Made by a program: the position numbers and the translations under genes
Part shown: positions 23,501 through 33,199 of the stretch, piece after piece
How the letters are laid out: every line of letters begins with the position of its first letter
How positions within the stretch are numbered: position 1 is the stretch's first letter
The notes under the pieces: generated by a model
Database searches by the model: none
Seen by the model: the letters and a program-made list of their open reading frames with translations, nothing else
Told to the model about the DNA's origin: nothing
Assembly: GCA_963921935.1 (NCBI GenBank)
Contig: OY998177.1
Span: 5,793,754-5,857,753 of the forward strand
From: Galeruca laticollis
Taxonomy: Eukaryota > Arthropoda > Insecta > Coleoptera > Chrysomelidae
Length of the DNA: 64,000 nt
Direction of reading: 5' to 3'

Positions 23501-26500
23501 CTCTTTCAGCGCTATTTATAGTGCCTACTTGTTTTTTACCCTGTTTGGCCATAACTGTGTGTATTTTTTGGACCGTATAGTTAGCCCAGTTTCATCCATA
23601 TTATAAAACATCGTTGTATGAATGTTCCCTTATTCCAGTTTTGGTTATTCATTTCAATATATGCACCTTTAATAATATAAGTCATAGTTCGCGCCAATGT
23701 TGTCGTGTCCACTTTGGGACTTCTCACGCCTGGGAATAGTTTTCGTGAGTTCTCCGCATCCACTAGTCGTTTTGCCTGCTATGTCATTATGCCTCGCCTT
23801 TCCCTAAATATTTCGAAGCTTAGTGTTTTTAAATGAAACTCAAGGTCTCTAGTTAATTCCACAATATAATACAAGTTATTGAAAATTCTAAAAAATTGAC
23901 AATTGTTTCGATAAATCAATATCATCGACGATGTTTTTGGATTATAATGATTCGTCGGTGCCAAGTTTGTCAGAAAAACATCCGAAATTACCAAGGCCAT
24001 GTATCTACAATACCATCTCCACTTTTTGTAATTAATTCATTATTTCACTACTGGGCGTTTAGGATTGTTGGCCGTGGTGTTTCGAATGAATAACCCTCTC
24101 TATTGTGTATTATTACTCTAAGGTTGTAACCAATAAAATTAGACATTGGCGTCCACAATATTGTCAATAATACATATTAAAGCTTTACTTATGTGCTTAA
24201 GAAGAATTAGCTTTTCTATCACAATGGAGTAACTTTTCATGTATGCTGATTTCTACTAAAAGTTATGTTCAATCGACCTATTTTTGTCACCACAATACAT
24301 GTTTTAATTTATGACTTACGTTTTAGCTATACCGGGAATACTATAATGAACTAATAAGGTATATGTTGTTTTAGATCGAATGTATAGGATCACTACCGAG
24401 TTAGCACACCCACCATTCGCAGAAAATTGGGTACAAGGTCATTTAAGAGCATCTATCTATAGCCCTTCTGGTGTATTACATGCAGAGTTAACACCATCTG
24501 GCGATATGAAACTCGAACACGGAGCTACGTACACTACAGTTGTTTCTCATCCTGTAGACCTTGGCGGGAATGTTAGAAAAGTTGAATTAAGTTGGGAATA
24601 TGATATGAACGTTTTAGAACCGCGAACCTTATGTTTATTTTGGTGTAATGATCATTTGTATGTTAAAAATGTTTTGGTGGAAGAGATGGAGATGCCTGGC
24701 AGAGGGTGAGTATTTATTACTAACGCATCGTGATTTCTGCTATATTAAATATAGGAAAATGTTACCGAAAAAGTTTTGTAAAGTACGTATGTGATATTGG
24801 TAAGATTAATATAACATAAATTTGTTTAATAGCCCCCTTTTCAGCGATAACACAGAGGAAAACTCTGAGGGAATTTTAATGTATTCAATATTGATATAAA
24901 AGCAATATGACGCCTATTAGGTAATTGTCCAAATATGTTCAACGTTTTGTCAATAAATGTCTATGAACACTCAGATTGAATCTCTTGATATTGTAACCTA
25001 TACAGTGCACTGTTGAGTAATTGATAATTATACAGGGTGTCCCAAATCCTGATTTAAATTAAAAGAGTTTGGGAATTACTACCTCGCAACATTTATGGAT
25101 TCTGCGAAATAAAGTTTCATAGCCAAATAGGGCTAGCTAAGAAGTTATAAAAAGACCTCTTCTTGCATGCTTTCGGATTCTTTGGAAAACATCTGATGAC
25201 CTACCAGGCAGAAGATCCATTTGAATTTTCACAACTCATACGAAGCCTTGTCAAAAGAAAAAAAAACAATGTTGTTGATTTTCTTCCATACATTAATAAC
25301 ATTGCTGAAACACGTTTTCAGAATATAATGTTACCCACCTTTGTCACGAGAGCAAGAGAAGAGTTCCTGGACGTAACAATTGTTAATGTTGCTACTGGCA
25401 AAAATGTAAAAAAATGGAGGGTGATGAGCGAGCCCTCACTTTCCGACCATAGGATCATCGAATTTAGGAGAGAGTGAAATACCACCTCGATTCCTACAAT
25501 CCGAAATACTGATTGGTCTCTTTACAAGACCAATCTGAAGGACAATTTGGAACAAGTCGAAGTAAATGGGGTAAATGACCCGCACTACGACCTGGAACAA
25601 AGAGTCGAACAGATCAGTGAGTCAATAATGGAAGCTTTTCATTCCAGTGCCCACTGTCAAAAGCTCGTTCAAAAAAGGATGCTCCTTGGTGGAATGAGAA
25701 TCTGTCAAACCTCAGAAAAGAGGTCCGTCGGATCTTTAATATGGCCAAACGTGACGGTAATTGGCAGAGGTCCACTGAGAAGCTTACTCAGTACAATAAA
25801 GAGATTAGGAAGGCCAAAAGGCTTAATCTGCAAGCCTTTTGTGAAAAGATCACTTCCTCTCCCACAGCGGCCAGACTACAAGAGGTCATGGCAAATGGGG
25901 GAACTAACCGCACAATGTCGCTGAAAAAGCCAGACGGATCATACACGGAAGAGGAACGATCGATTCTTCTTTTTAGAACCCACTTTCCAGGTAGTGAACC
26001 AGCAACAAGCACTGAAATAGCAATGAATTACACCAAAAAATCCCGCAAGGAAGATTGGGACATTACTAAGAAAATATTTACCAGAGAACGGTTGGAATGG
26101 GCAATAATTACCATTCAACCATATTAATCACCAGGAGTGGATGGAATATTTCCAGCACCCCTGCAGCAATGAATAGAGGAGATTTTTCCTCGCCTGCTGA
26201 AGATTACAAGAAGCAGTCTAGCAGTGGGTGTAATACCTAGAAAATGGAGAAGGGCAAGGGTAACCTTCATACCAAAAGATGGGACTGATCTCCGATCTTT
26301 TAGACCCATCTGTCTAACATCGTTCCTACTCAAAACGAAGGAGAAAGTAGTGGATAACTACATAAGAACAGAGAATCTGGAGAATATACCACTTCATAAA
26401 TGTCAGCATGCCTACAGAGCGGGTCGATCAACTGAGACGGCTCTGTATCAGCTGACTGAAGTCATCCAGAGAACTCTGAACAACAAAGAAATCGCAATGT

Positions 26501-29500
26501 GCGCATTCCTGGATATATCGGGGGCCTTTGACAACACAACTCATGTGTTTGTCAAAGAAGCACTAAAATGGCGAGGAGTGAATGAAACCATTGTAAAATG
26601 GATGTATGAGTTGTTGACGACGAGGATAGCTGAGATACAGGTGAGGAATCAAACCACCTAAGTTATAGCCACTCGAGGGACACCTCAAGGGGGAGTGATA
26701 TCTCCCCTTCTACGGAGCCTCGTAGTAGATGAGTTGCTCTACAGGCTAACGGAGCTTGGCTTCGAATATATGGGCTATGCTGATGACATAGTTCTAATAG
26801 TCAGTACCTTGTGTGATTTATTACAAAAGGGCCTCAGAATCATTGAGCAATGGTGCTTGTCAGTGGGACTAAACATTAACCCAAACAAGACCATAGTAAT
26901 TCCAGTTACCCGGAAAAGAACACTTCCAGCCATGAAACCCATATCCTTAAACGGGGAAATCATAGAATGGAAATCAGAAATTAAATATCTAGGGATAACC
27001 CTAGACAGTAAGCTTCTGTGGAATGAGCATGTTGAAATAAACTGTAACTGCTAGTAAAGCAATAAGAGATTTGATGGTATGCAGAAATCTAGCTGGTAAG
27101 AGGTGGGGCTGTAACCCAAAAATACTGCGATGGATGTACGCCATGATTGTGAGAACAGCAATTACGTATGGGGCAATAGTTTGGTATACAAAAGCAAGTC
27201 AGTACAGCACGTGGAAGACCCTCGACAAAGCTCAAAGGCTTGCCTGTGAGTACATCACTGGAGCTATGAGAACGTGTCCAACTAGGGCACTTGAGATCAT
27301 TACAGATCTCACACCTCTACATCTGGTGATAGAAATATCTGCCCAAGAGGGAATTCTTAGAATATCTAAGGAGGGTTCAGGCAATGAGAGTATTAAAAAT
27401 CAGGGAGCCTGGTCCTCTCTAGCAAAATACATCTCATCAGCGAATCTTCCCAGTGACGAAATGATCAAGAAAGTAAGTATCGAAAAGAATTCCACTACGA
27501 TGCTCAATTCGAAGAGAGACTGGGAAAGGGAATACACCACCCAAACACCATTAGATGGTATACGGATGGTTCAAAAACCACCACTGGAGCAGGCGCTGGA
27601 GTATTTGGGCCTGGCACTAGATACTCATTATCGTTAGGCTCCTTCCCAAGCGTCTTTCAGGCAGAAATACTTGCGATTGAAAGATGCGTGGAAATGAACC
27701 TAGAAAGAAACTATCAGAAATGTGATATATCGATCCATTCTGATAGTCAAGCAGCTATCAAAGCATTGAGCTCCCATGTCTTTGACTCAAAGTTGGCATG
27801 GGAGTGCCGAAGAAAACTTGATGAATTAGGCAAGAATAACAGGGTCTCTTTAGTCTGGGTTCCTAGCCTCTCGGGAATCACAGGAAATGAAGAGGCCAAT
27901 ACACTTGCCAGGAAAGGAGCACAAACGCTCTTTATTGGCCCGGAGCCTTTCTGTGGTGTAGGAAAATGCTCCTATAAGAAAGAGTTTCGGAAGAAGGAGG
28001 AAACCGAAAGAGAAGCACTCTGGCGGTGCCTTCACGGGTTGGAACATTCCAAAAAGTTCCTGCGGAACTTTGACACTGCTAGATCCAAAAAATATTTGGA
28101 CCTCAGTAAAAATAAGCTACATCTCCTCACGAGCTTTCTTACGGGACACTGCCGCCTTAGAAGGCACCTAATGAGAATAGGTTTAGCAGAAATTGACGAG
28201 TGTAGATTCTGTGGGGAGGAGGATGAAACTCCGGATCACCTAGTTCTGGAATGCTTCGCCATTTCAAGAAATGCTTCGGACAAGAAACTTGTAAGAGTGG
28301 GGATATAACCTCGTTGAAGGCGTTCCATATACTAGAGTTCATTAGAACCCTGGTGCTGGAAGGCGAGCTTTGGTAGAGAACAGCTCTGATAGGGGGGGCA
28401 CAATAAACCTTAGGTTTCAGTGCATTGTAACACCGTTAATATCTAATCTAATCTAATGTAGTTGTTGGCCTTAATACGTTTTTATTTTCAAACTCAGTAA
28501 CAACTTTTAAATGAACGTTTATCTATTTGTCATGTAGGCTCAATCCATTGTAGTATTTTTTCCGTTGTCTAGATATTGTGATGTGACTTAGTTTTATCTA
28601 CTATTTTTCACCACAACTATCTGTCTTTAAATTTCTTACTCGCTTCCTTAATATTTATGATCTTTAAATCCGCAATTACTTGATCTTTCCCTCTTGCTTT
28701 TGGTCTTCCCCTTACCATGTCAAGAACTGGTATCCATTCTGTTATTTTTCTTAGTGTATTCCTCTTTAAGTTTTCTATCAATATGGCTGTACCATCCCAG
28801 TCTAGGTGCTTTTAATAATTTTACAATGTTATCCCCATTATTTTTTTGCACAATTTCATAATTCATTAATCTTCTCATCTCCTGTTTTAACTAGTCCGTA
28901 AAGAAAGCTCTATGTCCTGATTGTATACGCTGATCAATTTCTAAAGTTCTGTCATTACCTCCTTTTATTTTATTTTTGACATTACTAATTATTTATTTTA
29001 TATAGTTAAAAAACATATTTAAAGACCTCATTTAACATAATATTAAAAAAAGCATAATCTCGAATTACTTTTGGTAAAGCCCCAAAAAGAAATTATCGGA
29101 CAAATGTCAAATTTCTTAGAATTTCTAATATTGTGGAATTATCTAGAAACAGTAAGTTTCATTTAAAACAGTAATGTTATCATAAAAGGTGCTGAGCGAT
29201 CATATCTGAAGGTTTCATTTTATGAAATAATCGATAAAATCGTAAAACAAATTGACGATATTTGCAAACATATCAGTTATTATATTTTTCAATGGCAGGT
29301 TCTAGAAAATTTCATATTCATCAATAACTTTTCAGCTAATTTAATAAATAATCTCACGAAATTTTACAAAAATCAATTAACGAACTAAAGGTCATGTAAC
29401 ATCTAAATTTCCATATTAATTCAGTGTTCAGTTATCTTAAGACGTGGGTGTTTTCCGCAAGGTTTGGAAGGAATTTTGCTACATAGCTTATCATTCCAAA

Positions 29501-32500
29501 TAGTGATCTAATTTCAATCGAGTTTTGGGGGCTTTTAAAGTTCATGTTACTTTCGACTTTTTCAGGATTTGGATGTAGGTATGCCTTGTTCTGAGAAGAC
29601 ATTTCCGAAGAATTTCATCTTTGTTGCACTTAAAATGCATTTTGTCTAGTTGTTAGACTTTTTGAAAAAGTTTTTAAAACAGTTAATGGTGCGTTGTCGT
29701 GTTCTTGCTTATTTTTCCAATTTTTCCATCACTCATGCTATGACTCCTTGTATGTCTTGTACCTACCGATTTTATTTTGAAATATTTCGGCTGCGGAGTT
29801 GATGCTAAAATTCAATCTGTTGTATAGAAACAAACCAATATGGGTAGAAAATGTTGTGATATACATAGATTCTTCTTGTAGAGTAAGCTGATCTAAGATC
29901 TATTGTAACTCCGTTTAGTTTGGTGATAAGTTAGTCCACAGTTGGTGTTAAGTGTCGTTTTCTCAAAATTGCTATGTTTGGTTGACTCATACCTACACAG
30001 ATTCTGACAAAGTCTGGGTTTTCATGTTTTGAGAATATTACGATACGTGATACCCATGGTGTTGGACCTTAAGCTCTTTCAATGATAACTTGTTGCTGGA
30101 GTTTGTTCAATTGATTTTTACTAGTTCACGTACATGAAAAGGGACTCTTCGATGGTTGTGGGCAATACCTGGTATGTTTGTATCAATTTGGAATTTTATT
30201 TTGGTATCTTTCAAGTTTCCAATCCCTGTTGTAAAATTACGTCTACGTATTCTAGGTTAATTTGATTTCAGACTAAATTTGTAGTTATTGAAACAATGTT
30301 CAGTTCACTTGATGTTGAGTACCATAGTAGTGATTTTTAGAACTGCCTTCAACGACGTGTATTTCTGTCTCGATTGAGTTGTTCTTGTATCTTTTGTTTG
30401 CTGGAAACTTGCCTAGGACCTGTAGTTGTTTTGTTCGACTGCAGTGGTTCATTAAAATGTTCTTGGTAGATTTGCTCACTTATCAAGTTGCAAGAAGTAT
30501 CTGTATCAACGATAAATTGAAGCCACTTACTGTTTACTGCTAAAATGATAGTTGGTAGAGTTGAAATTTTATATGTTGTTATATTAAGAGTACTCCGATT
30601 CAGATTAGTTTGCCGTCTGTTGTTGCTTGCTTTGCTTGTTGTTGTTATTTGTTGATGGGTTGATATATTGATTACTTTGATGTTATTTCTGTAAACATAC
30701 TTTTCCAAAATGGCCTTTTTTGTACAGTGGATGCAGACTATGTTTATTGCTGCCATTTTTGTGCCAGGTGTTTCCGCAATTTTTGCATAATTGATTTTGT
30801 GCACCATTGTTGTTTATAATTTTGGTGTTGTTTTGTTGGTTTCTTGTTGTTTGTTTTGCAATTTTTCTATTTTGTCGACATTAACAGTTTCGTTACTTTC
30901 CATTTGATTCAGGCGAATTTCAGTTGCTTCATATACATTGCCTTGGACAACAAGTTAACTTAGTGTCGGATTGTCTGTAAGTGCAAACCTCCTTAGTTTC
31001 GTTGATGTTGTACCCTGTATGATTTGTGACTTAATTTCTTTATCTGCAAAATTGCAATTTGTGCTTAGCTTCAATAAGTTGGCATATTATTCGTCGATTG
31101 ATTCTCCTGGTGACTGTTTTGCTTGTCTGAAATTGAATATTTCAAACTATGTATTGGTTTGAGAGGTAAAGTATTCATAGAGTTTTAATTTCGCCTTATC
31201 ATATTTGGTCATGGTAACCGAAACTCCTGTGGTAGGATCAGTGGGTATATTAGGTTCTGGTAAGGATAAAAAAATATCGAAAATTTCCTCACCCATACAA
31301 TGGAGAAGCATGGCCTCTTTCCTGTCATCGTTTGTAATCCCTGCTGCTATCAGAAAATTATCAAATCGTTTCAACCATTTTTCCCATCTCCTGTCAACAT
31401 TTCCTTCATGTAGATTAAAGATTTTGATGTTGTTAAGGTTATCCATGTTTCTATTGTTGGTGTTTTTAACGTGGCTTCTTCTGGTTCGTCGCCAAAATGT
31501 AATACGTAGATCAGTGTTGTGTTGGACTATTGTTATAAAATAAAGAAAATATTATTAACTTTCTAAGAACATGTTCTATTATCTTTTTCGTGTGCTTTCA
31601 AAACTTGTTCTTCATCTTTTCTACATATATAATTTTTCACAGATTAAAGACTAACTTAAATACTACTCGTTAGGATATAATTTATTCAAAATTTTCAAAC
31701 ATCCGATCCGTGTTAAAACACTTTATAAATAATGATCTTCCAACAATCTTTTCAGAAGCTTTCAAACTTTATACATTAATTGCTACCAATCCAGTTACGA
31801 GTCTTTCAGCAGAAATACATTTTTCTTGCTTACATTGAATTGAAACCTATTGTCGAAATTCTATAACAAATGACCTCTTTTGTCATTGCTTCCACTAATT
31901 CTTGTAGAAAAACAATAATTTTGTACTTTACAGGAGTCTGATGATTTTGTAGATTCTATAATCAATAAATTTGTTTTATTAAAAGATCAGCGAATGAATT
32001 TATACTTATAACAACTAGTTTTAAATTATGAAAAAACAATGCAAAAAATAATTATATCCAATGATGAAAGTCTTCCTAAATAATATACTTATTTAACTAC
32101 TTAATTAGTATATTATATTATGATAAGCTTTCTAAGGATGATATACTACTTCAAAATATCTAATATTTAAATTGGAGTGTCATACAGAATGTCACCTTAC
32201 CACATTCAAACATCACGAGCCGACACTGCATGAAAGTCATCCAGAAGGCGCATGTTCAAACACCTGCGTAATTTGAATTCGACAACATTTAATTGTTCAT
32301 TTCATTACATAACTGGGAAAGCAATATTATTGACACAAACAAACCCATCATTAGGACAAGTTATTGATGGTGCTGTACTTGTTCAGAATTCAGTTGAAGC
32401 TCTTAATATACTATTTTATACACATATATTTTGATCATATGATTTCTATTTTTTTAGGAAGCGAGATGCCCAATTTTCAAGTAAACTATGTTCCAAAGGC

Positions 32501-32584
32501 AAAAAGGACTACGGAGATATTCCAAACAGAGGAAAGGCTATTTTTGTCGATTCATGTTCTACAGATAAATTCTTAAAGAGCTAG
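11379..32584 (+). CDS. Pancreatic-type triacylglycerol lipase gene (5' incomplete)
   Basis: Eight exons (11379-11531, 17439-17576, 17635-17722, 17777-17888, 18184-18284, 18342-18548, 24375-24705, 32458-32584) join with GT-AG borders and matching phases to 1257 bases, 418 residues plus stop. The protein is an alpha/beta-hydrolase of the pancreatic lipase family, expected to be secreted and to hydrolyse glycerides. Its triad is Ser in GHSLGAH, Asp in GLDPAEPYF and His in ACNHVRAIKLF, followed by a PLAT/LH2 domain. Family members run to about 460-540 residues, so roughly the first 100-130 residues, including any signal peptide, lie outside what I can find. Introns are swollen by transposons (5.9, 5.8 and 7.8 kb). 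No exon is disrupted, so the gene looks functional. Confidence 0.9.
11830..12140 (+). mobile_element. LINE 3'-end fragment in lipase intron
   Basis: The plus strand reads QSILRYFEHITR, then RLVVEGKRTRGRSPL and further basic residues. This is the C-terminal tail typical of RTE/Jockey-type reverse transcriptases (RYFGH...GKRxRGRSP). No RT core is present. The open frame on the other strand is only its shadow. Confidence 0.65.
12376..13227 (-). pseudogene. Crypton-like tyrosine recombinase remnant
   Basis: Read right to left, an N-terminal helical part starts at 13227 (MNEDTNIQDLANIINDFAFN) and is followed by KFKIKFNPFEDIEFQEVRKA and KRKTSAAAITLEEN, then RVRLYHKTMQKRP, LTPNTHWK and CFKNSPIGINNLSSW, and finally a decayed HxxN/R region near 12410-12470. 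The order matches the DUF3504/Crypton-type tyrosine recombinases found in eukaryotic Crypton transposons and genes such as ZMYM2. Several frame changes break it, and the catalytic Arg-His-Arg-Tyr set cannot be completed. I infer Crypton origin; a decayed host relative is the alternative. Confidence 0.55.
13290..14205. other. Non-coding AT-rich stretch of lipase intron
   Basis: No gene or repeat recognised. A 77-codon open frame at 13270-13503 looks like chance. Confidence 0.35.
14206..15490 (-). mobile_element. DD41D-type mariner-superfamily element A, decayed
   Basis: The left end at about 14206 begins CAGAGTGTAACAAAAATG, a decayed form of the CAGGGTG-type terminus. Transposase pieces run right to left: HTH/N-terminal region (15488-15267, with FLSIHRRFRETDTLRPQ), a middle piece (14986-14774, WYLQDGDPTHF with the second Asp) and a C-terminal piece (14850-14527, RWIRRGPDEPISWPTRSQHL then NLIDFCLCGFMKED with the third Asp). 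The right terminal repeat is missing; degenerate LINE sequence follows at about 15530. Confidence 0.7.
14527..15488 (-). pseudogene. Mariner-superfamily transposase pseudogene (element A)
   Basis: Three frame-shifted blocks cover most of a roughly 330-350 residue DDD transposase, related to the one at 19300-20187 by its DG-P-H and N-ID-F motifs. It is non-functional. Confidence 0.65.
15530..16850 (+). mobile_element. R1/Jockey-like LINE, highly decayed copy, plus strand
   Basis: Plus-strand frames show RT fingers (GKVIFSQRSGRV then RPICLTSFLLQT), then, after gaps, LSKTVLVPVTVRRKLDKLIP and EEVKYLGIILDKK of the RT palm/thumb, and at the 3' end CRFCYLEDETPEHMLCTC, the C-terminal CCHC-type motif of this LINE family. 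The same motif in the copy at 25335-28455 is CRFCGEEDETPDHLVLEC. The RT palm and RNase H parts have been lost by deletion. Confidence 0.7.
16851..17438. other. Intron sequence, possible LINE debris
   Basis: No clear gene. The A-rich plus strand at 16930-17240 loosely resembles LINE 3' sequence but cannot be assigned. Confidence 0.3.
17439..17576 (+). CDS. Lipase exon b (catalytic Ser and Asp)
   Basis: 46 codons, phase 0 at both ends. Carries the nucleophile elbow IIGHSLGAHTAGYAG and the acid GLDPAEPYF. Confidence 0.92.
17635..17722 (+). CDS. Lipase exon c
   Basis: Encodes GMPAHVRLDPSDAELVDVIH then TDGKGIFF, a conserved strand after the catalytic Asp. It ends one base into a Gly codon that is completed by the next exon. 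Confidence 0.88.
17777..17888 (+). CDS. Lipase exon d
   Basis: Encodes GYGMSQPCGHLDFYPNDG and a Cys pair that in this family frames the lid region (CDITQTPL). It ends two bases into an Arg codon. Confidence 0.88.
18184..18284 (+). CDS. Lipase exon e (catalytic His)
   Basis: Starts after the TTTCTAG acceptor and encodes DGLEEASRVLVACNHVRAIK with the triad His in ACNH. It ends at CPYIG, before a 57-base intron (18285-18341) that is itself open and in frame. Confidence 0.88.
18342..18548 (+). CDS. Lipase exon f (Cys-rich, end of catalytic domain)
   Basis: Encodes HQCKSFEQFKEGRCFICKPG and a following NCAIMGYHAD, the Cys-rich segment typical of pancreatic lipases, then the linker to PLAT. The donor is C|GTAAGT, and a DD41D-type transposon sits only 49 bases downstream of the exon. 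Confidence 0.88.
18598..19055 (+). repeat. Left long TIR of element B
   Basis: Pairs inversely with 20199-20573 plus 21425-21574. Shared landmarks include the sequence around 18750 (GCCGCTTCACTGATATTGAT), seen inverted near 20545, and the GTGTGTGTT stretch near 19020, seen inverted near 20225. Confidence 0.8.
19300..20187 (-). pseudogene. DD41D-type transposase pseudogene (element B)
   Basis: Read right to left: helix-turn-helix region (20056-19823, RSTGRPKIITVDQEDEIL then GYPEASTRRLAAATGIS), first Asp in FTDKATFTRRG, second Asp in FMQDGAPAHYS and third in ADFNPIDYYFWGHMKE. Counting from DGAPAH to the Asp of NPID gives 41 residues between, hence DD41D. Frameshifts near 19830, 19620 and 19600 split it into overlapping pieces. 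Confidence 0.8.
20199..21574 (-). repeat. Right long TIR of element B, split by a nested MITE
   Basis: Inverse of the left arm in two pieces, 20199-20573 and 21425-21574, with the TA at 20572-20573 duplicated at 21423-21424. Removing 849 bases plus one TA restores the match to the left arm around GAAATATTTCAAAATCAT. Confidence 0.85.
20574..21422. mobile_element. Fold-back MITE (849 bp), TA target duplication
   Basis: Two nearly complete inverted arms of about 370 bases (about 20574-20945 and 21055-21422) flank a spacer of about 110 bases. The left end is CAGGGTGTCCC; the right end is decayed. It contains no coding capacity. The terminus and TA duplication place it with Tc1/mariner-derived MITEs. 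It is nested in the right arm of element B. Confidence 0.88.
22499..22690 (-). pseudogene. PHD-like zinc finger at the end of the pogo transposase
   Basis: The C-terminal tail reads VTCIYC, then (after two stops) EKWIRCQEWKQWAHVECA and FTCEVCKD. The spacing C-x2-C, C, W-x-H-x3-C, C-x2-C is that of a PHD-like finger, with one Cys changed to Trp (CQEW). Such fingers occur on some insect pogo transposases; I infer a chromatin- or DNA-binding role. Confidence 0.5.
22499..23763 (-). mobile_element. pogo-like transposon, decayed transposase
   Basis: Read right to left: a region at 23763-23620 (VRSPKVDTTTLARTMTY), NMDETGLT near 23590 (first catalytic Asp), a frame change into TVQKIHTVMAKQGKKQVG, GAPPGT near 23400, LLILDGNASH at about 23290 (second Asp), then CLPSHCTHR and LLDVAFFGP (third). 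A Ser/Thr-rich linker and a basic coil follow (23100-22680), then a Cys/His-rich C-terminal end to a stop at 22499-22501. At least four frameshifts or stops make it dead. Terminal repeats were not found. Confidence 0.8.
23764..24374. other. Lipase intron sequence
   Basis: No gene recognised before the exon at 24375. Confidence 0.4.
24375..24705 (+). CDS. Lipase exon g (PLAT domain)
   Basis: Reads RMYRITTELAHPPFAENWVQ and on through GHLRASIYSPSG and KVELSWEYDM to a Trp-Cys pair. This beta-sandwich PLAT fold binds lipid or colipase-like partners in the family. Phases join exactly on both sides (C|AT gives His; GG|G gives Gly). Confidence 0.88.
25034..25334 (+). mobile_element. Fragment with CAGGGTGTCCC terminus
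   Basis: Begins TACAGGGTGTCCCAAATCC, the same terminal motif as the MITE at 20574, then runs into an open frame (RKKNNVVDFLPYINNIAETR) that is fused to LINE sequence at about 25335. The product is not recognised. No second terminus was found. Confidence 0.4.
26224..27054 (+). pseudogene. LINE reverse transcriptase domain
   Basis: It reads VIPRKWRRARVTFIPKDG and SFRPICLTSFLLKT (fingers), AFLDISGAFDNTTH (first catalytic Asp), GTPQGGVISPLL (interrupted by a TAA at 26659-26661) and MGYADDIVLIV (YADD catalytic box), then YLGITLDSKLLWNEHV (thumb). All catalytic boxes are intact, so only the TAA and flanking frameshifts disable it. Confidence 0.88.
27071..28308 (+). pseudogene. LINE RNase H and C-terminal CCHC region
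   Basis: 27071-27637 is the RT connection (AITYGAIVWYTKASQYS). A frame change near 27637 leads to an RNase H-like domain (ISIHSDSQAAIKALSSH and LVWVPSLSGITGNEEANTLA, with Asp and Glu active-site residues). It ends with CRFCGEEDETPDHLVLEC. The early part of RNase H (around YTDGSKT) lies across the frameshift at about 27560-27640. Confidence 0.8.
28590..28990 (-). mobile_element. LINE 3'-end fragment (minus)
   Basis: Minus-strand frames read TLEIDQRIQSGHRAFF, RLMNYEIVQKNNGDNIVKLL, LGWYSHIDRKLKEE and a GKGKTKSKREG basic tail, typical of the extreme C-terminus of RTE/CR1-type reverse transcriptases. Only the last ~130 codons remain. Confidence 0.55.
30349..30807 (-). pseudogene. Gypsy-like zinc knuckle and protease fragment
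   Basis: 152 open residues. A CIHC motif lies near the start, a basic/Thr-rich linker follows, then LPTIILAVNSKWLQFIVDTD of an aspartic protease with the catalytic DTG altered to DTD, and CNLISEQIYQEHF. Confidence 0.6.
31147..31446 (-). pseudogene. Gypsy-like gag fragment
   Basis: 99 residues beginning MDNLNNIKIFNLHEG, with a W-x2-W-L-x-R-F capsid-type motif and the MLLHCMGEEIFDIFLSLPEP helix found in insect gypsy-type Gag. It would form the capsid; cut short at QTNT. Confidence 0.65.
31541..32457. other. Last part of final lipase intron
   Basis: AT-rich, nothing recognised. Ends at the acceptor TTTTTTTAG. Confidence 0.4.
32458..32584 (+). CDS. Lipase last exon
   Basis: Acceptor TTTTTTTAG. 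The phase matches the exon at 24375-24705. It encodes KRDAQFSSKLCSKGKKDYGD and ends CSTDKFLKS before the TAG at 32582-32584. The Cys after FSSKL fits the closing strand of the PLAT domain. It sits about 7.8 kb from the preceding exon. Confidence 0.82.
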
Positions 32585-33199
32585 CAGAGACTTTCTATTT
32601 TATGGGAATTTAAATGATTTTGAGAAGTGAACTTAGCACAATGTGCTTAAAGACTTCGTAGTGATTATCATAGATTGTGATAACTTTGATATAAGAAATG
32701 ACTTTATCACCTCATTTGATCATGAATAGTCACAAAAGACTTCATTGTTTATTTCATTATTATGCTAAATCATTAATATATCCTGTAAATATTTTGTGTG
32801 ATACTCTTATCCTATATATTCAACTAATTCCAAATCATTTTAAGGATAGTCGATGTTTTATTTCAATATTTCGGTAACACAGTTAACTTTATCCAAAAAA
32901 AAACAGCATTTTTGATATAATTTTAATATTCATTGCAACAAATTTTTCCACTTTATTTAAGTAAATACATTTCAACATAATCAACAACAGTTTAGTACTT
33001 AATATAGAGGAAGGATTGAAATAACAACTTATAAATGAAACATTTCTTCAAGTTTAATAAGCGTGGGCTAAGTGGTAATGAAGAAATAAATCTATTTTGG
33101 CAGGTTGTCACTTGAGAGATCTATTGGCAAGATTGTGCTTACATCAACCAGGAAGGTGTTTCTTACTGTAACTTTATACTAACAGTAATAATCATCAAG
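32585..33199. other. 3' flank of the lipase gene
   Basis: Presumably holds the 3' UTR and polyadenylation site. I see no clear AATAAA in the first 200 bases. Confidence 0.3.

Larger units (their letters stand above)
25335..28455 (+). mobile_element. R1/Jockey-like LINE, 5'-truncated copy
   Basis: A 5'-truncated non-LTR retrotransposon and the best preserved copy of the family in this window. Order: end of endonuclease (about 25335-25477, WRVMSEPSLSDHRIIEF, with the SDH active-site motif), linker, reverse transcriptase (about 25900-27050), RNase H (about 27560-27910), a CCHC motif near 28200, and a 3' tail with TAATCTAATCTAATG at about 28441-28456. Only a few frameshifts and stops interrupt it (about 26127, 26661, 27054 and 27637). 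Confidence 0.85.
29400..31540 (-). mobile_element. Decayed Ty3/gypsy-like retrotransposon (internal region)
   Basis: Read right to left: a gag-like frame (31446-31147, RRWEKWLKRFDNFLIAAGI), a CIHCTKK zinc-knuckle remnant near 30740, a protease-like stretch (about 30560-30480; LQFIVDTDTSCNLIS, where DTG has become DTD), and RT pieces down to about 29440 (PEKVESNM and SLFGMISYVAKFLPNLAE, the RT connection). LTRs were not seen. It is heavily mutated and lies inside the last lipase intron. Confidence 0.7.

Noticed and set aside
23764..24100. Small open frames between pogo and lipase exon
   Set aside because: No recognisable motifs; both strands open by chance in AT-rich DNA.
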